Of a stretch of DNA of 39,002 nt, positions 1 through 7,992 are shown piece after piece. The position numbers were made by a program, and so were the translations under genes. The DNA is from a virus, in the IMG/VR virus record IMGVR_UViG_3300021197_000770, positions 1-39,002 of that record; one strand, given 5' to 3'. Under the pieces are notes generated by a model that was not told the origin of the DNA, did not search any database, and worked only from the letters and a program-made list of their open reading frames with translations. The stretch's first letter is position 1. Each line of letters opens with the position of its first letter.

Positions 1-1126
1 GGGTTGAATCGTAGAAGTCACCACTTGACACAAGTTGTGGGTTGGTGTTGAATACCTTACGAATGAATCTTTGATCGGTATCGTCAAAGTTGAAGACAAA
101 CTTCTCATTTGCTCCGCTTGATGCCTTGGAGCCAGAGATGAATGCTGTGAAGTTGCCGGCGCTGTCACTCTCGACAACAATACCAACACCCTGTGCGGCA
201 CGATCGATAATTGGATCGCCTGCTGCGTCGGTGTAATTTGCGGTTGAAGGAAGGTTACCGGAAAGCTGAATGGAAGATGACTGGTCAAGATACCAGACAG
301 CACTTAGGGTTCCGCTACCTATGTCGGAGGTTCCGCCAGTGAAATCTGTTGTTGTCGTGTTTGAGACAGTTTTTACAACTGGTTGGTTTCCCTCGGTGCC
401 AGCTAAAGCTTGCGTAAGGGTAGCAACTGCACCAGCTACAGAAACAGTAATCTTTCCATCATGTCCGGCTGCATTTTCAATACAGGCTTTTAAATTTGCT
501 GCCAAATTCTCTATGGCAGTGCCTGAACCATCAACACTAAATTGTCCACTTGCTGGGGCTGACGTTGAAGTGACCTTTGTGTAAGCCTTTGAAGTGCCAT
601 CGCTGGAAACAATGGTAATAGTTCCGGCGTCGGCTGGGGTGCCAGTAAACTCAACAGTAGCAGTAGCCTGAACCAAAGTGGTGTTAGGGAATGCCCAAAG
701 ACCGTAAGCTCCACCATTAGTTCTTGAATCGCCAGGAGCGCCCGAGAATACTGCGCCTGCTGTTGTCTTCCAGCCAGCTTCGCCACCAGTTTCTTTGTTG
801 TCGTTTTCGACTCCGAGAAGCCTTACGTAAGTAACAGGAGCAACTGAAGCGTTAAGGAATGCCTTGGCAGCGTAGGTGCCATACATTGGCGACTGGTAGT
901 TACCGTCGCGATAAATATCGCCGCCCGCATTACCAGGGACGGTATCTCCATACATGGTCAGGAAGTCAGAAAATGACTCAATCTTGACAGGTTGCATTCC
1001 AAGTCCACGGACGGAGCGACCAATGACTACTGGTCCAATCGCGTCTGGGCGGCGGGGTCTGAACGAATTATCAATCTCGTTGATAAACACGCCAGGAGAT
1101 ACAAATTTAAAACTTTTTACGGGCAT
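1..1126 (-). CDS. Tail sheath protein (gp18-like), 3' part outside window
   Basis: The first 375 or so residues of a contractile tail sheath subunit, which polymerises around the tail tube and contracts during infection. The start is the ATG at 1126, preceded by AGAGAGGAA. The N-terminus carries the sheath hallmark VSPGVFINEIDNS, followed by GPVVIGRSVRG and a YGTYAAKAFL segment. Residues about 140-265 are Ser/Thr/Gly-rich and look like an inserted beta domain, as in the variable protruding domains of other sheaths. The frame stays open to base 1, so the C-terminal domain lies outside. It follows the gp15-like gene, and two ACTATTT-type promoter motifs lie in the 93-base gap before it. The family call is firm; the domain boundaries are approximate. 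Confidence 0.9.
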   Translation of the reverse strand, partial: MPVKSFKFVSPGVFINEIDNSFRPRRPDAIGPVVIGRSVRGLGMQPVKIESFSDFLTMYGDTVPGNAGGDIYRDGNYQSPMYGTYAAKAFLNASVAPVTYVRLLGVENDNKETGGEAGWKTTAGAVFSGAPGDSRTNGGAYGLWAFPNTTLVQATATVEFTGTPADAGTITIVSSDGTSKAYTKVTSTSAPASGQFSVDGSGTAIENLAANLKACIENAAGHDGKITVSVAGAVATLTQALAGTEGNQPVVKTVSNTTTTDFTGGTSDIGSGTLSAVWYLDQSSSIQLSGNLPSTANYTDAAGDPIIDRAAQGVGIVVESDSAGNFTAFISGSKASSGANEKFVFNFDDTDQRFIRKVFNTNPQLVSSGDFYDST

Positions 1127-1144
1127 TAGGGGTTCCTCTCTTTA

Positions 1145-1153
1145 TAAAATAGT
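1145..1153 (-). promoter_or_regulatory. Variant late-promoter motif ACTATTTTA before tail sheath
   Basis: Minus-strand ACTATTTTA ends 18 bases before the sheath start codon. It is a one-base variant of the ACTATTTA motif found upstream of other late units. The same arrangement of a canonical plus a variant copy occurs before the scaffold gene. It may be a second start site or a chance AT-rich match. Confidence 0.35.
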
Positions 1154-1178
1154 GCCATACAGCACTTTTAATCTCATT

Positions 1179-1187
1179 GTAAATAGT
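1179..1187 (-). promoter_or_regulatory. Candidate late promoter ACTATTTAC before tail sheath
   Basis: Minus-strand ACTATTTAC is identical over nine bases to copies upstream of the gp13-like gene and of the genes at 4646 and 10144. It lies 52 bases before the sheath ATG, in the gap after the gp15-like gene. The promoter role is inferred from recurrence and placement. Confidence 0.55.
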
Positions 1188-1219
1188 AGGAGTGCGCCCA
1201 AACAGACTTCAGGATATGT

Positions 1220-2107
1220 CTAGTCTATAAAAAAGTCATCATTGCCGGATGGCACTACTGTTTCTCTTGGGAATGCAACCTCTACTGCATTTTCTTCTTT
1301 CCTTATTATAGGTCGGTCATCGTTGTTTCCTTCACCTATAAGGTAACCAATAACTTTTATGCTAATCTCGCTTGTAAACTGTCGCTCGTCTTCTCCAAGG
1401 CTTGCAATATTGTTGGAGTGGGCGAAGCCTTGGTCGATAAATGCTTCGTAAAGGTGACCGTTTCTGCGCATTACAAAAGAGTTTATTTGTCCTGTTCTTG
1501 TCATAAACGGCTGAGTGAGATCATTCATCTGTTGTTGGTACTCTGTCTTGACAACTATTTTATAATCAACGTTTATATAAATTGGGATTGGTATTGTGAG
1601 AGTTTCAATGACAATCTTTTTGTTTACTCTCGGGAAGTATTTTTGCCTATCGCCGGAACTGTTTGTACGTGTGTTACCAACAACTGCAAAGTTTCTTGTT
1701 TTGTCCTGTTTGATTCTCTTGGCAATAACCATTCTTCCTGTGCGTCCATCTCTTTTATTCGAGTAAAGGTGCGCCTGAAACCCACCTTTTCTGGCAGGGT
1801 CTTTAACGATTCCAGTTCTCTCTATTGAAACAACTGGGAGAGTTATCACGCCGCCACCATCATCGATAGGGTGCCTTAAATCATGATTCTTTTTGATCTG
1901 AAATGCTCTTTCGGGAGTCTGCCATAACACAGGGACTCTCTTATTTCCTTCGTTAGTTAAGGTTGAAAGTTCAAGATCTTCTTTTAGCCAAGACATCATA
2001 GCGTAATCGATGTCTTCTATGCTGGAGCCAAGCATACCTAATTCTTTCAGGGTAAACTCGCCTCTATCTTCTGGCAGTTGTGCGAAATCAAAGTTTTTAG
2101 GTAGCAT
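1220..2107 (-). CDS. Tail terminator / sheath stabiliser (gp15-like)
   Basis: Probable homologue of T4 gp15, which caps the tail tube and sheath and joins the tail to the neck. About 295 residues against 272 in T4. Family-like features are KRVPVLWQTPERAF near residue 70 (T4 has RVPITYASKEHFM) and a central beta-rich PIPIYINVDYKIVVKTEY segment, followed by a helix like the T4 stretch that monitors several tail copies. I start at ATG 2107 (MLPKNFDF) because AAGGGA lies just upstream; a longer frame from 2152 would overlap the preceding gene by 56 bases. It overlaps the gp14-like gene by 11 bases. Gene order 13-14-15-18 supports the call; sequence similarity alone is modest. Confidence 0.65.
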   Translation of the reverse strand: MLPKNFDFAQLPEDRGEFTLKELGMLGSSIEDIDYAMMSWLKEDLELSTLTNEGNKRVPVLWQTPERAFQIKKNHDLRHPIDDGGGVITLPVVSIERTGIVKDPARKGGFQAHLYSNKRDGRTGRMVIAKRIKQDKTRNFAVVGNTRTNSSGDRQKYFPRVNKKIVIETLTIPIPIYINVDYKIVVKTEYQQQMNDLTQPFMTRTGQINSFVMRRNGHLYEAFIDQGFAHSNNIASLGEDERQFTSEISIKVIGYLIGEGNNDDRPIIRKEENAVEVAFPRETVVPSGNDDFFID

Positions 2108-2588
2108 CGAATAATCCCTTGCGTGCCCTTTTGCAAATAGCAGAGGTCTCAAATGTATTATTTACTTGACCAAACAGCTTTCGAGAAGAAGATAGTTTCA
2201 TAATTTCGTAGTATCTCTCGCCGTAAAGAACGAAGTCGCCTTCACGAACGAATAGGTTCTGATCTTCTGTGAGTCTGCGCTTGTGAAAGTGAACAGTGAT
2301 CTGCGAAGTGCTGTCTATTCCAACAGAGTCAAGGTATGAAGAACCTTCATCATCAAACATCACAAGAGCATAAACTCTTATCGGAGGAAGATAAGTTTTT
2401 TCTACTGCCTCGCCGTATAGTTCGTGGAAGTCTGTTGCGTCCATGTCAATTGGGTAGTATAGGATCTGTTGTCCAATAACTTTTTCAATAAGCTCATCAT
2501 TAACCTGTTTAACAAGATCTCTTTCTTTCTTACCAAGAAAGAGCGGAGGGGGCGGCGATGCTGGTCTGGACCATTCGTTATCTGACAT
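2097..2588 (-). CDS. Neck protein (gp14-like)
   Basis: Probable neck or head-closure protein of the T4 gp14 type. 163 residues, shorter than the 256 of T4, lacking the long C-terminal tail. After a Pro-rich N-terminus (PASPPPPLFLG) there is a VIGQQILYYPID strand, an EAVEKTYLPPIRVYALV segment and VREGDFVLYGERYYEIMKL near residue 115. The last corresponds in pattern to T4 KEGDLIYFPMDNSLFEI. It sits between the gp13-like gene (4 bases away) and the gp15-like gene (11-base overlap), so the three are probably translated together. The call rests on these motifs plus synteny. Confidence 0.65.
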   Translation of the reverse strand: MSDNEWSRPASPPPPLFLGKKERDLVKQVNDELIEKVIGQQILYYPIDMDATDFHELYGEAVEKTYLPPIRVYALVMFDDEGSSYLDSVGIDSTSQITVHFHKRRLTEDQNLFVREGDFVLYGERYYEIMKLSSSRKLFGQVNNTFETSAICKRARKGLFDAT

Positions 2589-2592
2589 TCAT

Positions 2593-3873
2593 TTATCCTA
2601 CAAAGATTGGTAGCGGAGAGCGACGAAGAGTTTCTTCTGCTGCCGTGACCTTCTCTTGATCTTTCTTAGCTAGTTCTGTGTATTCAATCTCTTTCAACAT
2701 ATCAGTTAGCTTCTGACGAAGATCGTCTTTTTCTTTTTGAGCCTCGGATAGAAGTGAAGAATAGTTTAAGGTGACGGACTCGCCTGGGATTGGGACAGTC
2801 TGGAACTTGCCACGAATTTGCCCAAGCATTTCCTTGCAGAGTGCGAGAGCATAGTTGCGAATCCACTGTTTGCCCATTGAGTTGATGTTGATGTATGGAA
2901 TGTTATCAAAAGGAAGAGTGTTTATGTTGTTGACGCCTCCAACTCCTGTGTTGGTATCCCCATCTTCACCCCAAGAGTTGTCTGCTATTCTAAATCGGAA
3001 CCAAACACGGTTCATATAACTAGCAAAGCCATCCTCTCCGCGAGGTGTTGGATACAAGCGCAGCCTGTTGTCTATAATCTCAAATGAGTAATGAGAGGTT
3101 CTTGTATAGAGGGCGTCTTCATACATGATTGCTTGTAGTTTGTTTTGCCAAGTTGGGATTATTTCAAAGGTTGAATCATCGGAGTATTGACCATAGGTGG
3201 AATAGTTTCCAACCACTCCCATACCGCCGCCGTAGTAGCCGTAAAAGCGCCACATCGCAATTGGGGAGCGGTAATAAACTTTATCTATGATGATGCGTGA
3301 ATCACCAATTTTTCCTGCATACGGAACTGCACCGCCTGAATCATCTAAACCTGTATCTGACGCTGCTGACACAATAGTTTGAAGATCATAGTCTTGTTGG
3401 TTCCTGACAGTCGTAAACGATGCAGAATAAATACGAGTTGTGCCGCCGACACCTGCCATTGTTGAAACGCCATCACCAATCTTGTTGGCATACGACAACA
3501 TGACTTTTGGATACTGAAGACTTGCGCTAGATGGTCCGCTGATAGTCTCACCTTTATGATCAAAGGTGCCAGTTAGTTTGCCTAGTGCATCTGATAGAAC
3601 ATTCTTTCCTTGATGCATGTTGATGATGTATGAGTATTCTAGGACTGCTTCTTCGTAAGCAGCATAGACATTGGCATTTGTAAGCTCAATGTCAACAACA
3701 TCTCCACCAAGCCTCTTGTACACAAAATTTACTTGCAGTGCTGCACCAGTCAAAAACTTTTCTGAACTGCTGTAAACACCGAATGGGACTGCTGTGGCTA
3801 CGTCAGAGGCAGACCCGGTTGATGATAAGATTATCGCACTGGTTTCTGAAAGTGGTTGTAAGTTTGTGGGCAT
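2593..3873 (-). CDS. Neck / head-tail adaptor protein (gp13-like)
   Basis: 426 residues, longer than T4 gp13 (309). The diagnostic part is C-terminal: KQWIRNYALALCKEMLGQIR, then KFQTVPIPGESVTLNY and a charged helix with LLSEAQKEKDDLRQKL. This matches the pattern of gp13 proteins, where W..r...AL.K...G....KF..v.lPG is followed by an amphipathic helix. Residues 120-260 are Gly/Ser/Tyr-rich and may be inserted. The gene begins 21 bases after an ACTATTTAC motif and has AGGAGG before the ATG. It heads the 13-14-15 unit, after the capsid genes. The structural role is secure; exact equivalence to gp13 is likely. Confidence 0.72.
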   Translation of the reverse strand: MPTNLQPLSETSAIILSSTGSASDVATAVPFGVYSSSEKFLTGAALQVNFVYKRLGGDVVDIELTNANVYAAYEEAVLEYSYIINMHQGKNVLSDALGKLTGTFDHKGETISGPSSASLQYPKVMLSYANKIGDGVSTMAGVGGTTRIYSASFTTVRNQQDYDLQTIVSAASDTGLDDSGGAVPYAGKIGDSRIIIDKVYYRSPIAMWRFYGYYGGGMGVVGNYSTYGQYSDDSTFEIIPTWQNKLQAIMYEDALYTRTSHYSFEIIDNRLRLYPTPRGEDGFASYMNRVWFRFRIADNSWGEDGDTNTGVGGVNNINTLPFDNIPYININSMGKQWIRNYALALCKEMLGQIRGKFQTVPIPGESVTLNYSSLLSEAQKEKDDLRQKLTDMLKEIEYTELAKKDQEKVTAAEETLRRSPLPIFVG

Positions 3874-3894
3874 TCATGGAGCCTCCTGTTCGTA

Positions 3895-3903
3895 GTAAAT
3901 AGT
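3895..3903 (-). promoter_or_regulatory. Candidate late promoter ACTATTTAC before gp13-like gene
   Basis: Minus-strand ACTATTTAC starts 16 bases after a terminator stem and 21 bases before the gp13-like ATG. The spacing suits a -10-type element with a short leader carrying AGGAGG. Its position just after a terminator is the best support for promoter function. Confidence 0.6.
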
Positions 3904-3911
3904 GAAAGCAC

Positions 3912-3947
3912 AAACAAAAGCCCCCTCACCTTGTTAGATGAGGGGGC
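3912..3947 (-). terminator. Intrinsic terminator after 3966 gene
   Basis: Minus-strand stem GCCCCCTCA / TGAGGGGGC (3939-3947 with 3920-3928), nine base pairs with a ten-base loop, is followed by TTTTGTTTG. There is no T tract on the opposite side, so it acts on minus-strand transcripts. It closes the two-gene unit 4646-3966. Confidence 0.88.
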
Positions 3948-3965
3948 AACAAACATTAGTTTGAT

Positions 3966-4196
3966 TTACTCGGACTTAGCAGCCTTTTTTCTAGTGGTTC
4001 TTGCGCGGGGTTTGGCAGGAGCCTTTTTCTTAACCACGGGCTTTTCTTCACTAACAACTTTTCCGTCCTTATCTTGAACAACAATGTCGGGTCCAGAAAC
4101 AGAGTCAATCTCTTTTCCATCTTTGTCAACAATCTTTATTGTTCTCTCGTACTCTTTTGTTACCTTTCCGGTTTTTTTATCTACAACACGAATCAT
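3966..4196 (-). CDS. Small protein with Lys/Ala-rich basic tail
   Basis: 76 residues, no recognised family. The N-terminal two thirds is built of short D-K-D/G-K turns (VDKKTGK, VDKDGKE, VQDKDGK), suggesting a small beta-hairpin array. The C-terminus is strongly basic (KKKAPAKPRARTTRKKAAKS), resembling histone-like DNA-binding tails. It lies 12 bases after the 4209 gene and is followed by a terminator. A role in binding packaged DNA or a head surface is possible but only inferred from the basic tail and the late location. Confidence 0.6.
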   Translation of the reverse strand: MIRVVDKKTGKVTKEYERTIKIVDKDGKEIDSVSGPDIVVQDKDGKVVSEEKPVVKKKAPAKPRARTTRKKAAKSE

Positions 4197-4208
4197 AATT
4201 CAATCCTC

Positions 4209-4646
4209 CTATGCAGTAACAATTGTGTAAGTGATGCCATCAGTGCGAGGCTCAGCATACCACTGAGTGCCATCGCAGTAAACATGCATCCATGCTCCAG
4301 CCTTGTTTTCAGATGATATAGAGTCTGCCGCAACGTCGTTGACAGTAACCAGGGTGTCAGCAGTAGCTGTCGCAACTGTAATTACTTGGGTAGCGTGAGA
4401 CAAAGTGTAAAAATCAACGCCATCAAAATCGCTGTCGGGGGCTGGAAGTGTAAATGTAACCGTGCCACTTGCTCCTCTGTTAGTCAGCACTCTGCCAGAA
4501 TCTGCTACACGGATGGTATGACTCGTAGTGTGTGCTTTTGTTTTTCTTTTCATTCCAACCAAAACTGATCCACCAAGCGCTAATTCTCTCTTTAGGTTTT
4601 CAACCAAGGTCTCCATTCTGCCGAGACCAATTCTTCTACTTCCCAT
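4209..4646 (-). CDS. Small structural protein with beta C-terminal module
   Basis: 145 residues, unknown family. It begins with a short helix (GRMETLVENLKRELALGG). Residues 45-145 form a beta-rich module with VTFTLPAP, VDFYTLSHATQVITVAT and a terminal WMHVYCDGTQWYAE. That layout (LPA strand, later strands, then a D-G-x-x-W/F ending) matches the C-termini of the genes at 8960, 10258, 12119 and 13130. It follows the major capsid gene after a terminator and a late-promoter motif, so a capsid or neck decoration role is plausible. The leader is 129 bases and ends with AAAGGAG. Confidence 0.65.
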   Translation of the reverse strand: MGSRRIGLGRMETLVENLKRELALGGSVLVGMKRKTKAHTTSHTIRVADSGRVLTNRGASGTVTFTLPAPDSDFDGVDFYTLSHATQVITVATATADTLVTVNDVAADSISSENKAGAWMHVYCDGTQWYAEPRTDGITYTIVTA

Positions 4647-4703
4647 AATATTTTCTCCTTTATGATTATATTATTGCAATAACTTGTCCTATCCAATGAA
4701 TTA

Positions 4704-4769
4704 TTACCAGCCACCTCGGTAATAAAACTTTCTAAGGGCAGTGGCCTCGCCCAGAGGAGAATATTTCAA
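4704..4769 (-). other. Possible 21-residue micro-ORF in the post-capsid leader
   Basis: In the 202-base gap between capsid gene and 4646 gene, a frame starting TTG 4769 reads KYSPLGEATALRKFYYRGGW and stops with TAA at 4704. The composition looks protein-like, and it begins seven bases after the ACTATTTAC motif, so the message could be nearly leaderless. There is no Shine-Dalgarno, so I treat it as a candidate only. The rest of the gap holds a terminator, the promoter motif and an AT-rich leader. Confidence 0.25.
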
Positions 4770-4775
4770 GTTGTT

Positions 4776-4784
4776 GTAAATAGT
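4776..4784 (-). promoter_or_regulatory. Candidate late promoter ACTATTTAC after capsid terminator
   Basis: Minus-strand ACTATTTAC lies 12 bases past the T tract of the capsid terminator and 129 bases before the 4646 start codon. Terminator then motif is the same arrangement as at 3895 and 10175. Confidence 0.55.
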
Positions 4785-4796
4785 ATCTCTAAAAGC

Positions 4797-4821
4797 AAAA
4801 ACCCCCTACCGAAGTAGGGGG
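4797..4821 (-). terminator. Intrinsic terminator after major capsid gene (UUCG loop)
   Basis: Minus-strand stem CCCCCTAC / GTAGGGGG encloses a TTCG loop (C-UUCG-G, an unusually stable tetraloop) and is followed by TTTTTGCTTTT. It lies 27 bases after the capsid stop codon and ends the scaffold-capsid unit. Confidence 0.93.
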
Positions 4822-4848
4822 CGTAGGTTGAGTAAGTTGTCTTACTTA

Positions 4849-6735
4849 TCAGGAAGTAGCGCCAGACTCACCAAGGAGACCACGAACGACGACTAGACCG
4901 TACATATCGGGACGAACCATCTTCTTCGCGTAGCGGGTCATAACACCCTTGCGCGGCACGAAGTCTTCAGGTCCGAAGATTGTGGGAGTAGTCTGTAGTG
5001 GCACGTAAGGTGCGTAGACATAACCAGACTCAAGGAAGCTAGAACCACGGCGACCGATAAGAATCACGTTGCGAAGGAAGTAAGGGTCAACAATGACATC
5101 AAACTTCTTGCTAAGTGAACCGGTCTTGAGAGCGCCGATAGAACCCTTCTCGTCGTCGTGAGTGACGCTTGCACGGAAGCCAGCGGTGAACTCAAGGATG
5201 TTGGCAACTTCAGGTCCACAGACGACGAAGTTGGCACCACCACGGAGAGTCTTGCGGTGAATCTGTGCTGAGACATCGTTGATGGTTTCAACGAGGGTCT
5301 CGTACCACTCAGAGACAGTACCGGTGAAGTCAGGAGCAGCAGAAAGCGCGCCTAGCTCGTTACCGTTAACGTCTACGAAGAGACCGGGTGCGCGGGACCA
5401 GTAGCGGGTAGCTGCGGTAGCACCGTTTACAAGGTCAGCAAGGATCTCACGGTCAATCTCAAGAGCAATCTGCTCGGAGAGAAGACTGGTAAGTTCAACC
5501 TCGGCATCCAAGTTGTGGTATGCGTTGAGGTCCTGACCGAGTTCTGGGGTCCACTTAGCCTTGAGCTTCTTGGTCTGAGCGGTAACTGCGATTGAGTCAA
5601 CCTTGATGTCGATCTCAGGGATGTCGGCGTTGCCTTCAAGTCCCCAAGGTGCCGCACCAATGACTGCACCAACTGCACCACCAGCATCAATCTGATCGCG
5701 AAGAGGATACTTAATTTTACCCGCATCGAGAATTGCACCCAAGACCGTTGGTGAATTACTCTCGGTAAGCTCCGCTGGCTCGTCGGTAACAATAACAAAA
5801 CGAACTGCGGCAGCGGTGCCGGTCAAACCAGACTGGAAAGGAGCACCACGAGAGTCAGAAGAGACTCTGCTTGTGAGGCGACGAACCAATTGTAGGTTAG
5901 CAATAGCAGAAAGGGCGTTAATACCGGTTGATGCATTAAGGGCAGCAAGGAGGTCGTTACCGCTCTCGGTGCCGTTAACAATGTCTTCTAGAGTTATTGC
6001 TGAAAGGTTGTTGAAGTCAATCTCGCCAGTATCAACAGCAAGGTGATCTTCTGCTATGTCGAGAATAATCACACCCTTGTTGGTGAATGCAAGAAGATCG
6101 GGGTCAAAATCAATTAGCTTCTTTCTAGTATCAGAGACACTGCCATCAAGCTTGAACAGAGCAGAAACTGCCTGATCAGTGAGGTTGGCAACAGTTACGA
6201 CACTTGAGCCAGTTGGGCTTGCGTAAGCATAACCACGAGCAGACGAGCGAGGACCAGAAAGGTCTCCACCAAAAGTATCAGTAACGCTGACACCATCAAC
6301 AACACCCTTACCAACCTTATCAGTACCGTAAATGGACTTGTCGGCAACGTTGCCGAAGCGACTTGCCTGGGCATCTGTGGCTCCACCGAGATCACCAGAG
6401 AAGGTGAAGTCGAGGAAGAAGATGAGACCAGAGGGAAGGCTCATTGGCTGAACACTGACGAGATCGTTGGCGATAAGACCAGCGAAAACGCGACGAACAA
6501 TTGGGAAAGCAACAGCAGCGAAACCTTCGACACTACCACCAGACATGGTGTTAGCCTCGCGGAGAAGCTCCTTAGCTTGGTTTTCGAGGAGACGAGACAT
6601 GGCGTTCTGCTTACGCTCAGTTTCAAGACCCTCTAGAAGTCCGGTCTTCTTCCACTTGGAAAGAAGTGCGTGGGACTCCGCACGCATATCACGATTGACA
6701 ACGCCTTCGGTCAATCTTTCTACAATACTAGACAT
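4849..6735 (-). CDS. Major capsid protein (gp23-like)
   Basis: Forms the head shell. 628 residues against 521 for T4 gp23. Conserved stretches are FPIVRRVFAGLIANDLVSVQ plus PMSLPSGLIFF (residues 77-107), TQ/TKKLKAKWTPELGQDL (387-403), FGPEDFVPRKGVMTRYAKK and MVRPDMYGLVVV near the C-terminus. A predicted prohead-protease site LRE-A follows residue 60; T4 is cut after Glu65, so residues 1-60 would be removed as the head matures. The extra length falls between about 120 and 370, where T4-type capsids carry an insertion domain. It lies 27 bases downstream of the scaffold gene, has AAGGAGG before the ATG, and is followed by a terminator. Confidence 0.95.
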   Translation of the reverse strand: MSSIVERLTEGVVNRDMRAESHALLSKWKKTGLLEGLETERKQNAMSRLLENQAKELLREANTMSGGSVEGFAAVAFPIVRRVFAGLIANDLVSVQPMSLPSGLIFFLDFTFSGDLGGATDAQASRFGNVADKSIYGTDKVGKGVVDGVSVTDTFGGDLSGPRSSARGYAYASPTGSSVVTVANLTDQAVSALFKLDGSVSDTRKKLIDFDPDLLAFTNKGVIILDIAEDHLAVDTGEIDFNNLSAITLEDIVNGTESGNDLLAALNASTGINALSAIANLQLVRRLTSRVSSDSRGAPFQSGLTGTAAAVRFVIVTDEPAELTESNSPTVLGAILDAGKIKYPLRDQIDAGGAVGAVIGAAPWGLEGNADIPEIDIKVDSIAVTAQTKKLKAKWTPELGQDLNAYHNLDAEVELTSLLSEQIALEIDREILADLVNGATAATRYWSRAPGLFVDVNGNELGALSAAPDFTGTVSEWYETLVETINDVSAQIHRKTLRGGANFVVCGPEVANILEFTAGFRASVTHDDEKGSIGALKTGSLSKKFDVIVDPYFLRNVILIGRRGSSFLESGYVYAPYVPLQTTPTIFGPEDFVPRKGVMTRYAKKMVRPDMYGLVVVRGLLGESGATS

Positions 6736-6762
6736 AATTATAAATCCTCCTTAAATTTTGAT

Positions 6763-7923
6763 TTAATTGATACCTGCTAGTTTACGCATTCTCGCGGTAA
6801 AAGGATCAGCCTTTGGCTCTTCCTTACGAGATGCACGGATAATGGAAGTTGGACGGTTGATAGCTTCGCTTAGTGATTGTGGTCCTCTCTTGGGAGTGGA
6901 CGACACTGTGCTTTGAAGTGTCTCGTGGATTGTCTTTGCTTCCTCAACCGAACCAGCTTTAGAAATCGCTTCGACAATTGTTTTCTTTTGTCGCTCATTC
7001 AGGGAGGTATTTCCTAGCGTGCGGTTGGTGTAAAGGAGTCGTGCATTACTAAGATTTACATCCTGCACATTCTCCTTAAGTGAATCAACTACCTGTTGGT
7101 AGTTGACCAAATTCTTTTTAAGTTTCTTGTTCTCGAATACTAGCTCTTCTTGAGCCTTCTTAAGTGCTTCGAGTTCTTCTGCAACTTCGGTGCTGCGGCG
7201 GTGTGCCATCTCTAGCTCCATCTGGTGTTTGGTGTCCTCGGAGGAACGACCAGCCCAACCAGAGAGCGAGGCACCCATATCTACGGTAAGTTTTTCTACG
7301 ATTGCGTCGAGGAGACCATCGGAGATTTCTTCGTAAAGGTCACCGTCATCTTCTTCGCCCTCTTCTACAACATCTTCGTCTTCTTCTGCTTCTTCAAGAG
7401 TGTCGCTTTCATCTTCAGCAGGGTCAGAGAGCATTGCTTCTACCATTTCCATAATGGAATCTTCATCAAGATCTACTTCTTCTTCCATGGTCTCGTCTTC
7501 CTCTTCAGCCTCTTCAAGAGTTTCTTCTTCTTGTTCTTCTTCGACACCTTCGCGAAGCTGCTGGAGTGCCTCTGCAAGTTCTTTAAAGTCAATCGTAACT
7601 TCAGCGTCGTCACCTTCGTTTACACCATTGAGTTCAGCGGAATCTTCGGTAAAAGCATCTGGAACACCTTCAGCAATTTCGTCTGCTTCTACTTCCTCTT
7701 CCATTGTGGCTGCGGCGTCGGGCGAAGGTGCCTCCGCGCCAAGATCAACACCCCCATCATCACCACCAAAAAGAGCTTCAAGTTCATCTTGTTCTAATAG
7801 TTGAGTGAGTGTTGACTTAACTTCCTCGGAATACTTATCAATGATTGTTGCTTCTGCGTTCCTGAGTGCAGCCTCCTTTAAGGCTTTCGCGTCAACAATC
7901 GCCTGCTCTAATAGTGAAGACAT
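6763..7923 (-). CDS. Prohead core scaffolding protein (gp22-like)
   Basis: Internal scaffold on which the prohead assembles, later degraded by the prohead protease. 386 residues. The N-terminus is helical (SSLLEQAIVDAKALKEAALR). Residues 45-205 are extremely acidic Glu/Asp repeats, and residues 230-300 form a coiled coil. LLYTNRTLGNTSLNERQKK (near 295-313) is a pattern seen in cyanophage-type gp22 proteins. The C-terminus reads RMRKLAGIN, resembling the RWKTIAGIK end of the 732-residue protein. It lies directly upstream of the capsid gene, as in T4, and carries two ACTATTT-type motifs in front. The acidic region causes long spurious frames on the other strand. Confidence 0.87.
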   Translation of the reverse strand: MSSLLEQAIVDAKALKEAALRNAEATIIDKYSEEVKSTLTQLLEQDELEALFGGDDGGVDLGAEAPSPDAAATMEEEVEADEIAEGVPDAFTEDSAELNGVNEGDDAEVTIDFKELAEALQQLREGVEEEQEEETLEEAEEEDETMEEEVDLDEDSIMEMVEAMLSDPAEDESDTLEEAEEDEDVVEEGEEDDGDLYEEISDGLLDAIVEKLTVDMGASLSGWAGRSSEDTKHQMELEMAHRRSTEVAEELEALKKAQEELVFENKKLKKNLVNYQQVVDSLKENVQDVNLSNARLLYTNRTLGNTSLNERQKKTIVEAISKAGSVEEAKTIHETLQSTVSSTPKRGPQSLSEAINRPTSIIRASRKEEPKADPFTARMRKLAGIN

Positions 7924-7938
7924 ATACTAAAACTCCCA

Positions 7939-7947
7939 TAAAATAGT
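7939..7947 (-). promoter_or_regulatory. Variant motif ACTATTTTA before scaffold gene
   Basis: Minus-strand ACTATTTTA ends 15 bases before the gp22-like ATG. It is the same variant that accompanies the canonical motif upstream of the tail sheath gene. Either copy could be the functional element. Confidence 0.35.
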
Positions 7948-7955
7948 TTTTCATT

Positions 7956-7964
7956 TTAAATAGT
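7956..7964 (-). promoter_or_regulatory. Candidate late promoter ACTATTTAA before scaffold gene
   Basis: Minus-strand ACTATTTAA lies 32 bases before the scaffold start, in the gap after the 7993 gene. It would drive the scaffold and capsid genes up to the terminator at 4797. Confidence 0.55.
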
Positions 7965-7992
7965 GTGTAATTGAAGTAAAAGCAGAAGTTTG

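Noticed and set aside
1179-4790. Motif as coding: TIYN peptide seen at 1179 and 4776
   Set aside because: Other copies put stop codons straight after ACTATT(TAA/TAC TGA), so the conservation is at DNA level.
7225-7804. Two long plus-strand frames (190 and 134 residues)
   Set aside because: They are shadows of the acidic Glu/Asp codons of the scaffold gene; the translations are Phe- or Ser-rich low complexity with no ribosome site.
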